Origin: PALSA-505 sp035308365
GTDB lineage: Bacteria > Actinomycetota > Actinomycetes > Streptosporangiales > Streptosporangiaceae
Assembly: GCA_035308365.1 (NCBI GenBank)
Contig: DATGGU010000070.1
Span: 73,730-137,729, forward strand
Direction of reading: 5' to 3'
DNA: 64,000 nucleotides
Both the position numbers and the translations under genes were made by a program. A model generated the notes under the pieces. That model saw only the letters and a program-made list of their open reading frames with translations, did no database searches and was not told the DNA's origin. Below, one piece after another: positions 8,565 through 17,604 of the stretch. Within the stretch, counting starts at the first letter, position 1. Each line of letters begins with the position of its first letter.

Positions 8565-10415
8565 TCACCCTCGCGTCAGCCGGTCCTCCACGGCGGCACG
8601 CAGTGGCGTCAACCGCGCGGCCGCGGCCCGCCGGGCGGCGGCCAGGTCGCCGGTCACCGGCTCGGTCACCTCGAAGTAGACCTTGAGCTTGGGCTCGGTC
8701 CCGCTGGGCCGGACGACGAGCCGGGTACCACGCAGCCAGTAGACCAGCACGTCGGCGGGTGGCAGCCCACGGCTGCCCCCAGCCAGATCCCCGGACCCGA
8801 GCACCGGCAGGTTGCCCAGCTCAGCCGGGGGAGCGGCACGCAAGCTCGACATGATGTCCCCCGGCGCCCCGGTGCGAATGGTGAGCTGCGCGGTCAGGTA
8901 TACGCCATGGCCGGTTTCCAGCCGGTCATAGGCGCCGGCCAGCGACCGCCCGGCCAGCTTCTCCCGGGTCGCCAGTCCCAGTACGGCCAGCGCGGCACCG
9001 ATCCCATCCTTGTCCCTGACCACGCCGCCGACCGCATAGCCCAGCGCTTCCTCGTACCCAAACAGGAACCGGCTGCCCGGCGTGTCCTGCCCACCCCGGA
9101 CGATCCACTTGAACCCGGTCAGGGTCTCCGCGTACCGTGCCCCCGCCTTAGCGGCGATCTTCGACAGCAGCGTCGACGACACGATCGTGGTCACCACCAG
9201 CCGGTCACCGGGGTGCGCATCCCCGGCGGTCTGCTCCAGCAGGTAGGCACCGAGCAACGCGCCAAGCTGATCCCCGGTCAGCCGCCGCCACCCGCCGTCG
9301 GCCGCCGGATCGGGCACTGCGACCGCAAGCCGGTCCCCGTCGGGATCGCTGGCCAGCACCAGGTCGGCTCCGGCCCGCCTGGCAGCCGCCATGGCCAGGT
9401 CGAGCGCGCCAGGCTCCTCCGGATTGGGAAACGCCACCGTCGGAAAGTCCGGATCGGGCTCCGCCTGCGCCGCAACCACGACCGGAGCCGCGAACCCCGC
9501 CCGCGCAATCGCCTCGAGCATCAGCTCGCCAGCCACCCCATGCATCGCCGTATAAACAACCCGCACCGGCTCAACCCCTTCGGGTCCGGCACCATCCGGC
9601 CGGGAGGCGTGGGGGTGGTCCGCGCCCGGGACGGAGGTGTCCGGGCGGGGTGTGCCCGGTGGCGGGGCGGCCCAGCCTGGGGCGGTGACCGCTGTCAGGT
9701 AGGCGCCGGCCAGCTCGGGGCCGTGCCGGACGATGAGCGGGGAATCGAGCGGGCCGACCGGGACCTGGGACAGCGGGCCCAGGGCGGCTATGGCGGCCTC
9801 GATCTCTGCGTCCACCGGCGGGACGATCTGGGCACCGTCGCCAAGGTACAGCTTGTATCCGTTGTCGGCGGCGGGATTGTGGCTGGCGGTGATCATCACG
9901 CCGGCCGACGCGGCCAGTTGGCGGACGGCAAAGGCGAGCAGTGGCGTCGGGCACGGGCGGGGCAGCAGGTGCACCCGGATACCCGCCCCGGCCAGCACCC
10001 GCGCCACCTCGTCGGACAGCTCGGCGGACCGGTGCCGGGCGTCACAGCCTACGGCCACCCCTGCATCCGCCGCGCCGGGCACGCGCTCGCCAAGCCAGCC
10101 GGCCAGCGCCGCCGTCGCCCCCCGGACGACCGCCCGGTTCATCCGGTTCGGCCCGGCTGCGACCACCCCGCGCAGCCCCGCGGTGCCGAACTCCAGCCTG
10201 CCGCCGAACCGGTCGGCCAGCTCCGCCGCCGCCTCGGTTCTGCCATCGGCCAGCAGGTCGCGCAGCTCGGCCTGATCCCCGGTATCCGGGTCGTCGGCTA
10301 TCCACGCCTCGACCAGCTCCCGCAGCCCGGCGCTGATCGCCGTCCCGGCTCCGGCCGCGCCCGCGACGTCCCGGTCTGCCTGGCTCACGCCTCCCGCCTC
10401 GAAGGTACGTTCCAT
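8565..10415 (-). CDS. pmmB: Phospho-sugar mutase (phosphoglucomutase/phosphomannomutase, probable phosphopentomutase role)
   Basis: About 616 residues of the alpha-D-phosphohexomutase superfamily. All four domain signatures are present: the phosphoserine loop MITASHNPAADNGYKLY (Ser about 178), the Mg-binding ASDPDGDR, the sugar-binding GYEEALGY and the C-terminal phosphate loop VVRPSGTEPK. The position just downstream of purine nucleoside phosphorylase matches the deoD-pmmB pairing of mycobacteria and suggests interconversion of (deoxy)ribose-1-phosphate and -5-phosphate. ATG 10415 lacks a good ribosome site; GTG 10388 lies just after GGGAGG and is an alternative. A Pro/Asp-rich insert (TPRPDTSVPGADHPHASRP and beyond) lengthens the protein relative to typical members of about 550 residues. 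Confidence 0.9.
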   Translation of the reverse strand: MERTFEAGGVSQADRDVAGAAGAGTAISAGLRELVEAWIADDPDTGDQAELRDLLADGRTEAAAELADRFGGRLEFGTAGLRGVVAAGPNRMNRAVVRGATAALAGWLGERVPGAADAGVAVGCDARHRSAELSDEVARVLAGAGIRVHLLPRPCPTPLLAFAVRQLAASAGVMITASHNPAADNGYKLYLGDGAQIVPPVDAEIEAAIAALGPLSQVPVGPLDSPLIVRHGPELAGAYLTAVTAPGWAAPPPGTPRPDTSVPGADHPHASRPDGAGPEGVEPVRVVYTAMHGVAGELMLEAIARAGFAAPVVVAAQAEPDPDFPTVAFPNPEEPGALDLAMAAARRAGADLVLASDPDGDRLAVAVPDPAADGGWRRLTGDQLGALLGAYLLEQTAGDAHPGDRLVVTTIVSSTLLSKIAAKAGARYAETLTGFKWIVRGGQDTPGSRFLFGYEEALGYAVGGVVRDKDGIGAALAVLGLATREKLAGRSLAGAYDRLETGHGVYLTAQLTIRTGAPGDIMSSLRAAPPAELGNLPVLGSGDLAGGSRGLPPADVLVYWLRGTRLVVRPSGTEPKLKVYFEVTEPVTGDLAAARRAAAARLTPLRAAVEDRLTRG

Positions 10416-10573
10416 TGCACCAGCACCGTCCGCTTCGCGGAAAATTTTATGATCACCTCGGCTCGCTCCGGGTTCGGTGTCGTCGTTAGATCCACAATGG
10501 GCCCGGGTGAGCGATGGGCCGGATGGCACCGTAAAAGAGAAATTGAATCAGCTGGCGTGCGGCGTGAGCCCCC

Positions 10574-11416
10574 TTACAGCGACCGGGGGAGGATCGCGGC
10601 TAGCAGGGCGCCCATCCGGCCGGCGGCGGCTTTCCCGGCGGCGACCACTTCCTCGTGGTTGAGTTCCGTGCCACCGAGGCCGGCCGCGGGATTGGTGACC
10701 AGGGAGATGGCCAGGACCTCGGCGCCGAGGTGGCGGGCGGCTATGGCTTCGAGGACCGTGGACATCCCGGCCAGGTCGGCGCCTGCCGTCCGCAGCATCC
10801 GGATCTCCGCGGGCGTCTCGTAGTGCGGGCCTGGCAGGCCGGCGTAGACGCCCTCGGGCAGGTCGCCGTCCACCTCGCGGGCCAGGGCGCGCAGGCGCGC
10901 GGAGTACGTCTCGGTGAGGTCGGCGAATCTGGGCGGGTAACCCTCCGGCGGGGGCGGTCCGGACAGCGGGGAGCGGCCGGTGAGGTTGAGGTGGTCGCGG
11001 ATGAGGACCGGCTGGCCGACCGGGTAGCCGCCGATCCCGCCGGCCGCGTTGGTCAGCACGATCACCCGGCAGCCCGCGGCGATCGCGGTCCGGACGGCGT
11101 GCACCACCGTGTCCGGGGAGTGGCCCTCGTACAGGTGCGCGCGGCCGAGGAACACCAGCGTTCGCAGGCCGCCGGCCGGCACCGACCGGACCAGCCCGGC
11201 GTGACCGGCCACCGTCGGCGGCGGGAAGCCACCCAGGCCGGCCACTGGTATCTCGGCCGTGGCCGGCCCGATCGCGGCAGCCGCCGGCGCCCAGCCAGAG
11301 CCGAGCACCACGGCCACGTCGTGCCGGGGCTGGCCGGCCAGTTCGCCCAGCCGGGCCGCGCTCGCCGCCGCGGCCGCGTAAGGGTCCTGGACCGGTGCCC
11401 GCAGAGAACTGGTCAT
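10574..11416 (-). CDS. Purine-nucleoside phosphorylase
   Basis: A 280-residue class II (trimeric-type) purine nucleoside phosphorylase that cleaves inosine/guanosine and deoxy forms to base plus (deoxy)ribose-1-phosphate. Family features are VVLGSGWAP (phosphate-binding Ser), GRAHLYEGHSP (phosphate His/Glu), VLTNAAGGIGGY, the substrate site AGLPGPHYETPAEIRMLRTAGADLAGMSTV and SLVTNPAAGLGG. The ATG at 11416 overlaps the stop of the upstream permease (ATGA), making it the distal gene of the nucleoside ABC importer operon. The import genes and the mutase after it form a coherent uptake-to-pentose-phosphate route. Confidence 0.95.
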   Translation of the reverse strand: MTSSLRAPVQDPYAAAAASAARLGELAGQPRHDVAVVLGSGWAPAAAAIGPATAEIPVAGLGGFPPPTVAGHAGLVRSVPAGGLRTLVFLGRAHLYEGHSPDTVVHAVRTAIAAGCRVIVLTNAAGGIGGYPVGQPVLIRDHLNLTGRSPLSGPPPPEGYPPRFADLTETYSARLRALAREVDGDLPEGVYAGLPGPHYETPAEIRMLRTAGADLAGMSTVLEAIAARHLGAEVLAISLVTNPAAGLGGTELNHEEVVAAGKAAAGRMGALLAAILPRSL

Positions 11417-12687
11417 GACTTCACGTACGGCTTGCCGTCGGCCGCTGGCGGCCTGACCCGGCCGACCAGGCCGGCCACCGCGAGGATCGTCGCCAGGTAC
11501 GGCGTCATCGAGAGGATCTCGGTCGGCACCGGCACGTTGAGCAGCCCGAGCACGTATCCGAGTTGCTTGCTGAAGCCGAACAGCAGCGCCGCGGCCACCG
11601 AGCCGAGCGGTGTCCACCGGCCGAAGATCATCGCGGCCAGCCCGATGTAGCCGAAGCCGTTGCTCATCCCGGGAGTGAATGTGCCGACCGACCCGACGGT
11701 GAGGTACGCCCCGCCGAGGCCCGCGACCATGCCGCCGAGTATGACGTTGCGGTACCGGGTCCAGAGCACCTTGATCCCGACGGTGTCCGCGGCGGTGGGG
11801 TGCTCGCCGACGGCCCGTACCCGCAGTCCCCACCTGGTGTAGAACAGGCCCACCTGGATCAGGATGATCAGGCCGTAGGTCATGTAAAGGAAGACCGAGG
11901 AATCGAAGAAGATCGGCCCGATGACCGGGATGTCGCCAAGCAGCGGGATCTTGGTCGTGCCGAAGAAGTTCCCGGTGTTGAGCGTGTTCGAGTACACCGA
12001 CATCACGCGGTCGTAGAGGTAGTTCGTCAGGCCGAGGGCCAGCGTGGTGATCACGACGCCGACGATGATCTGGTCCACCCGGTACTTGATGGCGAAAACG
12101 GCGAGCAGCGCGCCGACCAGGCCACCAGCCAGGGCACCGGCGATCACGCCCCACCACAGGCCGCTGAACAGGCTGGAGAACGCGGCTCCTGCGAACGCTC
12201 CGCAGATGAGCTGACCCTCGATCGCGATGTTGATGACGCCGGAGCGTTCGCACAGGCAGCCGGACAGCGCACCGAGCACCAGCGGGATCGCCGCGAGCAT
12301 CGTCCCCTGGAGCAGCAGGATGACGTTCAGCGAACCGACCGAGTTGCCGGCGTCGGCCCAGCACAGCAGCGTGAGGACGAACGCCACCAGCGCGACGCCG
12401 ATGGTGGTCCGCTTGACCCTGGGGGACGGGTCGGTGACCACGCGCAGCACTCCGGCTCCGATCGAGATCGCGCCGAGCACGAAGCAGGCCGGGCCGGCGG
12501 CCACGTGGATGCTCGGCACGTGGACACCGGCGCCGCTCACCGACAGCGCGAACACCGCGTCGCCGGCGTGCGCGTTCAGGCCGAACAAGGCGATGTCGAT
12601 GACGCCGAGGACGATGAACGTGCCGGCCGCGAGATAGCGCCTGCTGGCGGCCGTCGCCGGAAGGCGCACAGCGGCGAGGGTGGTCAT
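11413..12687 (-). CDS. Nucleoside ABC transporter permease (second permease)
   Basis: A 424-residue integral membrane protein of the BPD_transp_2 family, as in NupQ/YufQ nucleoside importers. The segment MLAAIPLVLGALSGCLCERSGVINIAIEGQ is the conserved motif (SGVxNIxxEG), and VRAVGEHPTAADTVGI is the cytoplasmic loop that contacts the ATPase. About ten hydrophobic segments are visible, with an unusually long N-terminal part (the first about 130 residues contain three extra helices). The ATG at 12687 overlaps the stop of permease 1 (ATGA). It forms a heterodimeric channel with permease 1 for nucleosides delivered by the BMP lipoprotein. Confidence 0.93.
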   Translation of the reverse strand: MTTLAAVRLPATAASRRYLAAGTFIVLGVIDIALFGLNAHAGDAVFALSVSGAGVHVPSIHVAAGPACFVLGAISIGAGVLRVVTDPSPRVKRTTIGVALVAFVLTLLCWADAGNSVGSLNVILLLQGTMLAAIPLVLGALSGCLCERSGVINIAIEGQLICGAFAGAAFSSLFSGLWWGVIAGALAGGLVGALLAVFAIKYRVDQIIVGVVITTLALGLTNYLYDRVMSVYSNTLNTGNFFGTTKIPLLGDIPVIGPIFFDSSVFLYMTYGLIILIQVGLFYTRWGLRVRAVGEHPTAADTVGIKVLWTRYRNVILGGMVAGLGGAYLTVGSVGTFTPGMSNGFGYIGLAAMIFGRWTPLGSVAAALLFGFSKQLGYVLGLLNVPVPTEILSMTPYLATILAVAGLVGRVRPPAADGKPYVKS

Positions 12688-14141
12688 CCGCTCCACCCCT
12701 TTCCGGCGATCTCCATGCCACCGCTCGCCGACCGGAGCCGGAAGACGGCCCGGATCAGCGGCGGAGCGGCGACGAACAGCACGATCAGTCCCTGGAGTAC
12801 CTGGACGATGTCGGCGGGCACCGGCGTGGCGGCCGCCATCGCGGTACCGCCTGTGTCGAGCGCGCCGAACAGCAGGGCGGCCAGCACGATGCCGGACGGC
12901 TTGGCCCGGCCGAGCAGCGCGACCGTGATGCCCTGGATTCCGTAGGTGCCGAAGGTGCTGGTGGTCAGCGGCGGCGGCGGAATGCCGCCGCCCAGCACGA
13001 CCGGCAGCGCGGCCAGGCCGGCCAGGCCCCCGGCGATCGCCATCACCACCACCCAGACCCGCTCGACCTTGATCCCGGCCGTCTTGGCCGCGCTCGGATT
13101 GGCCCCGACCGTGCGGAACTGGAAGCCGAGGGTGCTGCGGGACATCAGCCACGCCACCACCGCGGCAGCGGCCAGTGCGATCAGGAACCCCGCGTTGGCC
13201 TGCGGCGGCGGCCCGCCCACGTGCCACAGGTAGGCGCTCGGCTTCACCGTCGGGGCGATCTGGTTGTTCTGGTGCGGCTGCTGCAGCGCGCGAGGCGTGG
13301 ACAGCAGGTAGAGCAGCAGGTAATACATCACGTAGTTGAGCATGATCGTGAGGATCACCTCGTGCGCGCCGGTGCGGGCCTTGAGGGCACCGACCAGCCA
13401 GCCCATGACCACGCCGCCGGCCAGCGCGCCGAGCACGCACACCACCACGTGGATGACCGCGGGCATGTTGTACGCGAAGCCCAGCCAGGCGGCGACGATC
13501 GAGCCCCCGATGAACTGGCTCTGCGCGCCGATGTTGAACAGGCCCACCCGGAACGCGATCCCGACCGAAAGGCCGGTCAGGATCAGCGGGGTCGCCGCGA
13601 ACACGGTCAGCGACAGCGGGTAGAAGATGGCCGCGATCGAGCCGCCGTGGAAGGCCGAGGAGATGGTCGACGGGCTGAAGATCGCACCCTCGAACATCGC
13701 CGAGTAGGCCGCCGCCACCGAGTTCCAGGTTGCCGAGAACGCCGCCCCCGGCGCGTAACCGAACGAATCCCAGGCACGCAGCACCACCGGGTCGCTCACC
13801 ACGATGAGGATGCCGCCGATGACCAGCGCCGCGAAGATGGCCAGGAGCGTGACGGCCACCGGGCTGCCCTGGATGACCGACTGGATGATCACGTTGCCGG
13901 TCAGTGCTCCCCGCGGCCGCCCCGGCCCGCCCGGCGCGGTGACGGTCCCCGGTGCGGCCGTCGTGACAATCTCCGTGGCCTTGGGCTGAACCGTCGTGAC
14001 GGGCTTCGCGGCCTCCGGTTGCGCCGCCGCGGGCCCGGTGGTCTGCGACGATGCCGCCTCCGGCGCTCCGGCGGTGCCCGGGACGGCGGGATCGGGCCCT
14101 GCGGCTTCGGGCGCTCCGCCCGCCTGCACCTTGTCGCTCAT
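12684..14141 (-). CDS. Nucleoside ABC transporter permease (first permease)
   Basis: A 485-residue BPD_transp_2-family permease, as in NupP/YufP. The N-terminal about 80 residues are Pro/Ala/Thr/Glu-rich and disordered-looking (ending near TAPGGPGRPRGALTGN); the membrane domain then follows with SVGIAFRVGLFNIGAQSQF and FRTVGANPSAAKTAGIKV, the usual family motifs. The ATG at 14141 overlaps the ATPase gene stop (ATGA) and its stop overlaps permease 2. The low-complexity N-terminal tail is not part of the family and is probably cytoplasmic. The whole cassette is lipoprotein, ATPase, permease, permease, PNP. Confidence 0.93.
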   Translation of the reverse strand: MSDKVQAGGAPEAAGPDPAVPGTAGAPEAASSQTTGPAAAQPEAAKPVTTVQPKATEIVTTAAPGTVTAPGGPGRPRGALTGNVIIQSVIQGSPVAVTLLAIFAALVIGGILIVVSDPVVLRAWDSFGYAPGAAFSATWNSVAAAYSAMFEGAIFSPSTISSAFHGGSIAAIFYPLSLTVFAATPLILTGLSVGIAFRVGLFNIGAQSQFIGGSIVAAWLGFAYNMPAVIHVVVCVLGALAGGVVMGWLVGALKARTGAHEVILTIMLNYVMYYLLLYLLSTPRALQQPHQNNQIAPTVKPSAYLWHVGGPPPQANAGFLIALAAAAVVAWLMSRSTLGFQFRTVGANPSAAKTAGIKVERVWVVVMAIAGGLAGLAALPVVLGGGIPPPPLTTSTFGTYGIQGITVALLGRAKPSGIVLAALLFGALDTGGTAMAAATPVPADIVQVLQGLIVLFVAAPPLIRAVFRLRSASGGMEIAGKGWSG

Positions 14142-15652
14142 GACGCTTGCTCCTGGGCCTGGCCCGCGCCCGCCATCATCAGGCCAAGCTCGGCTTCCGG
14201 GGTATCCGGTGAGCAGAATCCGACGATCTTGCCTTCGTATATGACCGCGATCCGGTCGGACAGGGCGTAGATCTCGTCGAGTTCCGAGGACACCAGCACA
14301 ACGGCGAGGCCTCGGTCGCGCTGGGCGACGATCTGGCGGTGCACGAACTCGATCGATCCCACGTCCAGGCCTCTGGTGGGCTGGCTGGCAAGCAGCAGCT
14401 TCACCTCGCGGCCGAGTTCGCGGGCAACGATCACCTTCTGCTGGTTGCCGCCCGACAGCGTGCTCACCGGGGTCGCGATCGAGCTGGTCCGCACGTCGTA
14501 TTCGCTGACCCGGCGGGTAGCGGCGTCGCGGATGGCGGTGAGGTTCAGGGCGAAGCGAGAGGCATAGGGAGGCTGGTCGTAGACGTCGAGCACCATGTTC
14601 TCGGCCACCGAGAAGTCACCGACCAGACCGTCTTCCTGGCGGTCCTCAGGGATGAAGCCGATGCCGGCCAGCAGCCGGGCATGGGTGGAGGCGTGGCCGA
14701 GGTCGGAACCTGCCAGGCGCACCGATCCGGTCGAGGGCCGCAGCCCCATCAGCGCCTCGCACAGCTCGGTCTGGCCGTTGCCCTGGACGCCGGCCAGGCC
14801 CAGGATCTCGCCCGCCCGGACCTGGAACGAGACATCACGCACCGACTCCTCGCCGTGCTCGCCTGCGACGCTCAGCCCGGCCACGTCGAGCACCACGTCG
14901 CCCGGCCTGGCCGCGGTCTTGCTGACCCGGAGCTGCACCGACCGGCCCACCATCAGGGCGGCGAGCTCGGCGTCGCTGGTGCTGGGCGGTCGCTCGCCGA
15001 CCACCTCGCCGCGCCGGATGACCGTGATCGTGTCCGCGATCTCCTGGACTTCCTTGAGCTTGTGCGAGATGAAGATGATGGACCGGCCGTCGGCGCGCAG
15101 TTCGCGCATGATCCGGAACAGGTCCTGCGTCTCCTGCGGGGTCAGCACCGCGGTCGGCTCGTCCAGCACCAGCAGTCTCGCGTCGCGGAGCAGGGCCTTG
15201 ATGATCTCCACCCGCTGCTGCACACCGACCGGCACGTCCTCGATCAGGGCGTCGGGATCGACCCGCAGGCCGTACCGCTCGGACAGGTCGCGCACATCCC
15301 GCCGGGTGCGGCGGCGGTCGAGCAGGCCGAACCCGCGCACCCGCTCCGCGCCGAGCGTGACGTTCTCGGCCACAGTGAACACCGGCACCAGCATGAAGTG
15401 CTGGTGCACCATCCCGATCCTGGCCCTGATCGCATCCCCGGGCGAGTGGATGCCCACCTTCTGCCCGTCGAGAAGGATCTCGCCCTCGTCCGGCTGTATC
15501 AGGCCGTAGAGCACGTTCATCAAGGTGGTCTTGCCGGCGCCGTTCTCGCCGAGCAGCGCCCGGATCTCGCCCGGCTCCACCACCAGGTCGATGTGGTCGT
15601 TGGCCACGAGATCGCCGAACCGTTTGGTGATACCGCGCAGCTCGAGTTTCAA
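14138..15652 (-). CDS. Nucleoside ABC transporter ATP-binding protein (double ATPase)
   Basis: A 504-residue ATPase with two nucleotide-binding domains, as in NupO/YufO and RbsA-like importers. Domain 1 has Walker A GENGAGKTT, VGVQQRVEI as signature and LLVLDEPTAVLTPQE as Walker B. Domain 2 has GVQGNGQTE in place of a canonical Walker A, LSGGNQQKV as signature and LLASQPTRGLD; loss of the Walker A lysine in domain 2 is normal in this family. The start is a TTG at 15652, supported by a strong GGAGGGGAGG six bases away. It energises nucleoside import through the two downstream permeases. Confidence 0.95.
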   Translation of the reverse strand: MKLELRGITKRFGDLVANDHIDLVVEPGEIRALLGENGAGKTTLMNVLYGLIQPDEGEILLDGQKVGIHSPGDAIRARIGMVHQHFMLVPVFTVAENVTLGAERVRGFGLLDRRRTRRDVRDLSERYGLRVDPDALIEDVPVGVQQRVEIIKALLRDARLLVLDEPTAVLTPQETQDLFRIMRELRADGRSIIFISHKLKEVQEIADTITVIRRGEVVGERPPSTSDAELAALMVGRSVQLRVSKTAARPGDVVLDVAGLSVAGEHGEESVRDVSFQVRAGEILGLAGVQGNGQTELCEALMGLRPSTGSVRLAGSDLGHASTHARLLAGIGFIPEDRQEDGLVGDFSVAENMVLDVYDQPPYASRFALNLTAIRDAATRRVSEYDVRTSSIATPVSTLSGGNQQKVIVARELGREVKLLLASQPTRGLDVGSIEFVHRQIVAQRDRGLAVVLVSSELDEIYALSDRIAVIYEGKIVGFCSPDTPEAELGLMMAGAGQAQEQAS

Positions 15653-15757
15653 CGGCGCCTCCCCTCCGCTGACGTCTGCGGCACCGGGCCGGTGGCCTGG
15701 GTGAAAAGTTCCACGGCCACCGACCCGGCTGACCCTACTTCGTGAGGTATACCCGGC

Positions 15758-16849
15758 TTACACCGGGCTCTTGGTGGCGGGCACGATCTTGCCGCTGGCG
15801 ATTTCGCCGCCGATCGTCGTGAGCTGGGACACCAGCGACGACGGGACCTTGCCGGTGAAGTCGTGGAACGGGGCCAGCACCGCGCCTCCGTTGGCCAGAG
15901 TGCCGACGTAGGTGCCGCCGTGGAAGTGCCCGCTGGCCGCGCTCAGCACCGCGTTCTCGACCGAGGCGGTGATCCCCTTCTCGACGCTGGTGATGAAGTA
16001 CGGGCAGTACTGCGGCGCGCTGACACAGCCGTCGGTGTCCACCCAGAACATGTAGACGTGCTTGCCCGAAGAGTCCGCCGACTTGACCGCCGCGGCGCTG
16101 CCCAGTCCGTCACCGCCGGCGACCGGGAAGATGATGTCGGCCCCGTCACCGATGAAGGTGTTGGTCAGGGTCTGTGCGGCGCCGAGGTCGGTGAAGCTGC
16201 CGACGAAGCTGCCCTTCTGGGTCTTCTCGTTCCAGCCGAGCACCTTCACGTTGGCGTGGTTCTGCTTGTTGTAGTACTGCACGCCGTCCCAGAAGCCGTC
16301 CATGTAGATCGTGACCGTGCCGAAGTTCTCACCGCCGTAGGTGGCGACCACATGGGTCTTGCTCATGCCGGCCGCCAGATAGCCGCCGAGGAAGCCGTCC
16401 TGCACCGTGTTGTAGACCAGTTGGTCGATGTTGGGCAGCACCGGCTTGGGCAGGCAGGCCGAGGCGTACGAGCAGTCCACGATCGCGAACTTCTGCTTCG
16501 GGTTGGCCTTCGCCGCGGCCTCGGTCGCCGCGCCCATCAGGAAGCCGACGGTCACGATGATCCCGCACTTCTGGCGGATGAACGTGGTGATGTTCGTGGC
16601 GTAGTCAGACGACGACGTGGATGGCAGGTATTTGGCCGAGATCTTGCTCGACTTGGCTGCGGCTGCCAGGATGCCGGCATAGGACGACTGGTTGAACGAC
16701 TTGTCGTGGATCCCGCCGGTATCGGTGACCATGCACGCCGCGAACTTCGCCGCGGTCGTGCCGCCGCCGGACTTGGCCGGCTTCGCGCACCCGGTGGCGA
16801 TCACGGCCAGCACGCTCATCACGGCGGCCGCCTTGATAATTCCTTTCAC
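15758..16849 (-). CDS. BMP-family nucleoside-binding lipoprotein
   Basis: A 363-residue exported lipoprotein of the basic membrane protein (BmpA/Med/PnrA) family, the solute receptor for purine/pyrimidine nucleosides. GTG at 16849 is chosen because GGAGG stands five bases before it and it gives a classical signal: KGIIKAA, hydrophobic core, then ATGC with the lipid-modified Cys at about residue 21. After it come CMVTDTGGIHDKSFNQSSYAG (family motif), GGENFGTVTIYMDGF and IIFPVAGGDGLG. An open frame extends further upstream, but it has no signal peptide logic. It is first in the importer operon, with 105 bases before the ATPase gene. Confidence 0.95.
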   Translation of the reverse strand: MKGIIKAAAVMSVLAVIATGCAKPAKSGGGTTAAKFAACMVTDTGGIHDKSFNQSSYAGILAAAAKSSKISAKYLPSTSSSDYATNITTFIRQKCGIIVTVGFLMGAATEAAAKANPKQKFAIVDCSYASACLPKPVLPNIDQLVYNTVQDGFLGGYLAAGMSKTHVVATYGGENFGTVTIYMDGFWDGVQYYNKQNHANVKVLGWNEKTQKGSFVGSFTDLGAAQTLTNTFIGDGADIIFPVAGGDGLGSAAAVKSADSSGKHVYMFWVDTDGCVSAPQYCPYFITSVEKGITASVENAVLSAASGHFHGGTYVGTLANGGAVLAPFHDFTGKVPSSLVSQLTTIGGEIASGKIVPATKSPV

Positions 16850-17136
16850 GAATACCTCCGATTCCAGGCATCTCACGACCCCCCATAGGGCTGGCGGGCC
16901 CTCCTCTTCCCGGACCACGCAGGGGTGCCAAAGAGCCGGGATGCCCCGGCATGAGGATGATCGCAGGCTAGACCTGGGCAGTCTTCCGGAAAAGACGGCA
17001 GGCAATGATCGTCGCCATGTTTGCCAAATCGCAACCAGAGCTCCCTCGTGGTATCCATGCCACGGCGGCTGGTGGTTCTACGGGGCGTTTCACCGCGCTG
17101 TTATCGTGTGCAGCGATGCGGCCGGAGGGGACTGCG
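16850..17136. promoter_or_regulatory. Divergent intergenic region between importer operon and cdd-deoA-add-deoC operon
   Basis: About 287 bases separate the lipoprotein gene (minus strand) and cytidine deaminase (plus strand). Both operons act on nucleosides, so a shared regulatory region is likely. The plus-strand Shine-Dalgarno is GGAGGGG at about 17123; the minus-strand one is at 16855-16859. I see no convincing long palindrome for a repressor and no clear -35/-10 pair that I would defend. Confidence 0.4.
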
Positions 17137-17604
17137 ATGGCTATTGACTGGGCGGAGTTGCGGGCGAAGGCCACCGAGGTTGCGCAGCGCGCGTACGCGC
17201 CGTACTCCAGGCTGCGGGTGGGGGCGGCCGGGCTGACGGCGGACGGCCAGATCGTGGTGGGCTGCAACGTGGAGAACGCCTCCTACGGGCTCACGCTGTG
17301 CGCCGAGTGCGGCCTGGTGTCCGCGTTGCACGCGACGGCTCCAGACGACCCGGCTCCGGCCGGGACTCCTTCGCTGGCCGCGGTGAGCGTGGTGGCGGGG
17401 GACGGGGCGCCGCTGCTGCCGTGCGGGCGGTGCCGCCAGCTCCTGCTCGAAGCCGGCGGCCCCGGGTTGCTGGTGGAGACCGAAGCCGGGCCACAGAAGC
17501 TGAGCAGCCTGCTCCCGGCCGCTTTCAGCACGGGCGACCTGGCCGGGCGGCGCGAGCAGACCGGCGGCGCCGGGCGGCGGGAAGGGACTGGCGGCGGTGC
17601 CTGA
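17137..17604 (+). CDS. cdd: Cytidine deaminase
   Basis: A 155-residue cytidine/deoxycytidine deaminase of the homotetrameric type, giving (deoxy)uridine. The zinc site is complete: CNVENASYG, then the CAECG catalytic motif (Cys55, Glu57) and PCGRCRQ (Cys96, Cys99). ATG 17137 follows GGAGGGG with seven bases spacing; an open frame from 17005 is not supported. The C-terminus carries an extra Gly/Arg-rich tail (GRREQTGGAGRREGTGGGA) encoded by an imperfect DNA repeat. The stop overlaps the deoA start by eight bases. Product uridines can be used by the thymidine/uridine phosphorylase downstream. Confidence 0.96.
   Translation: MAIDWAELRAKATEVAQRAYAPYSRLRVGAAGLTADGQIVVGCNVENASYGLTLCAECGLVSALHATAPDDPAPAGTPSLAAVSVVAGDGAPLLPCGRCRQLLLEAGGPGLLVETEAGPQKLSSLLPAAFSTGDLAGRREQTGGAGRREGTGGGA

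Noticed and set aside
11563..12945. Plus-strand open frame opposite the nucleoside permeases
   Set aside because: Highly charged antisense product without homology; permease motifs on the minus strand are clear.
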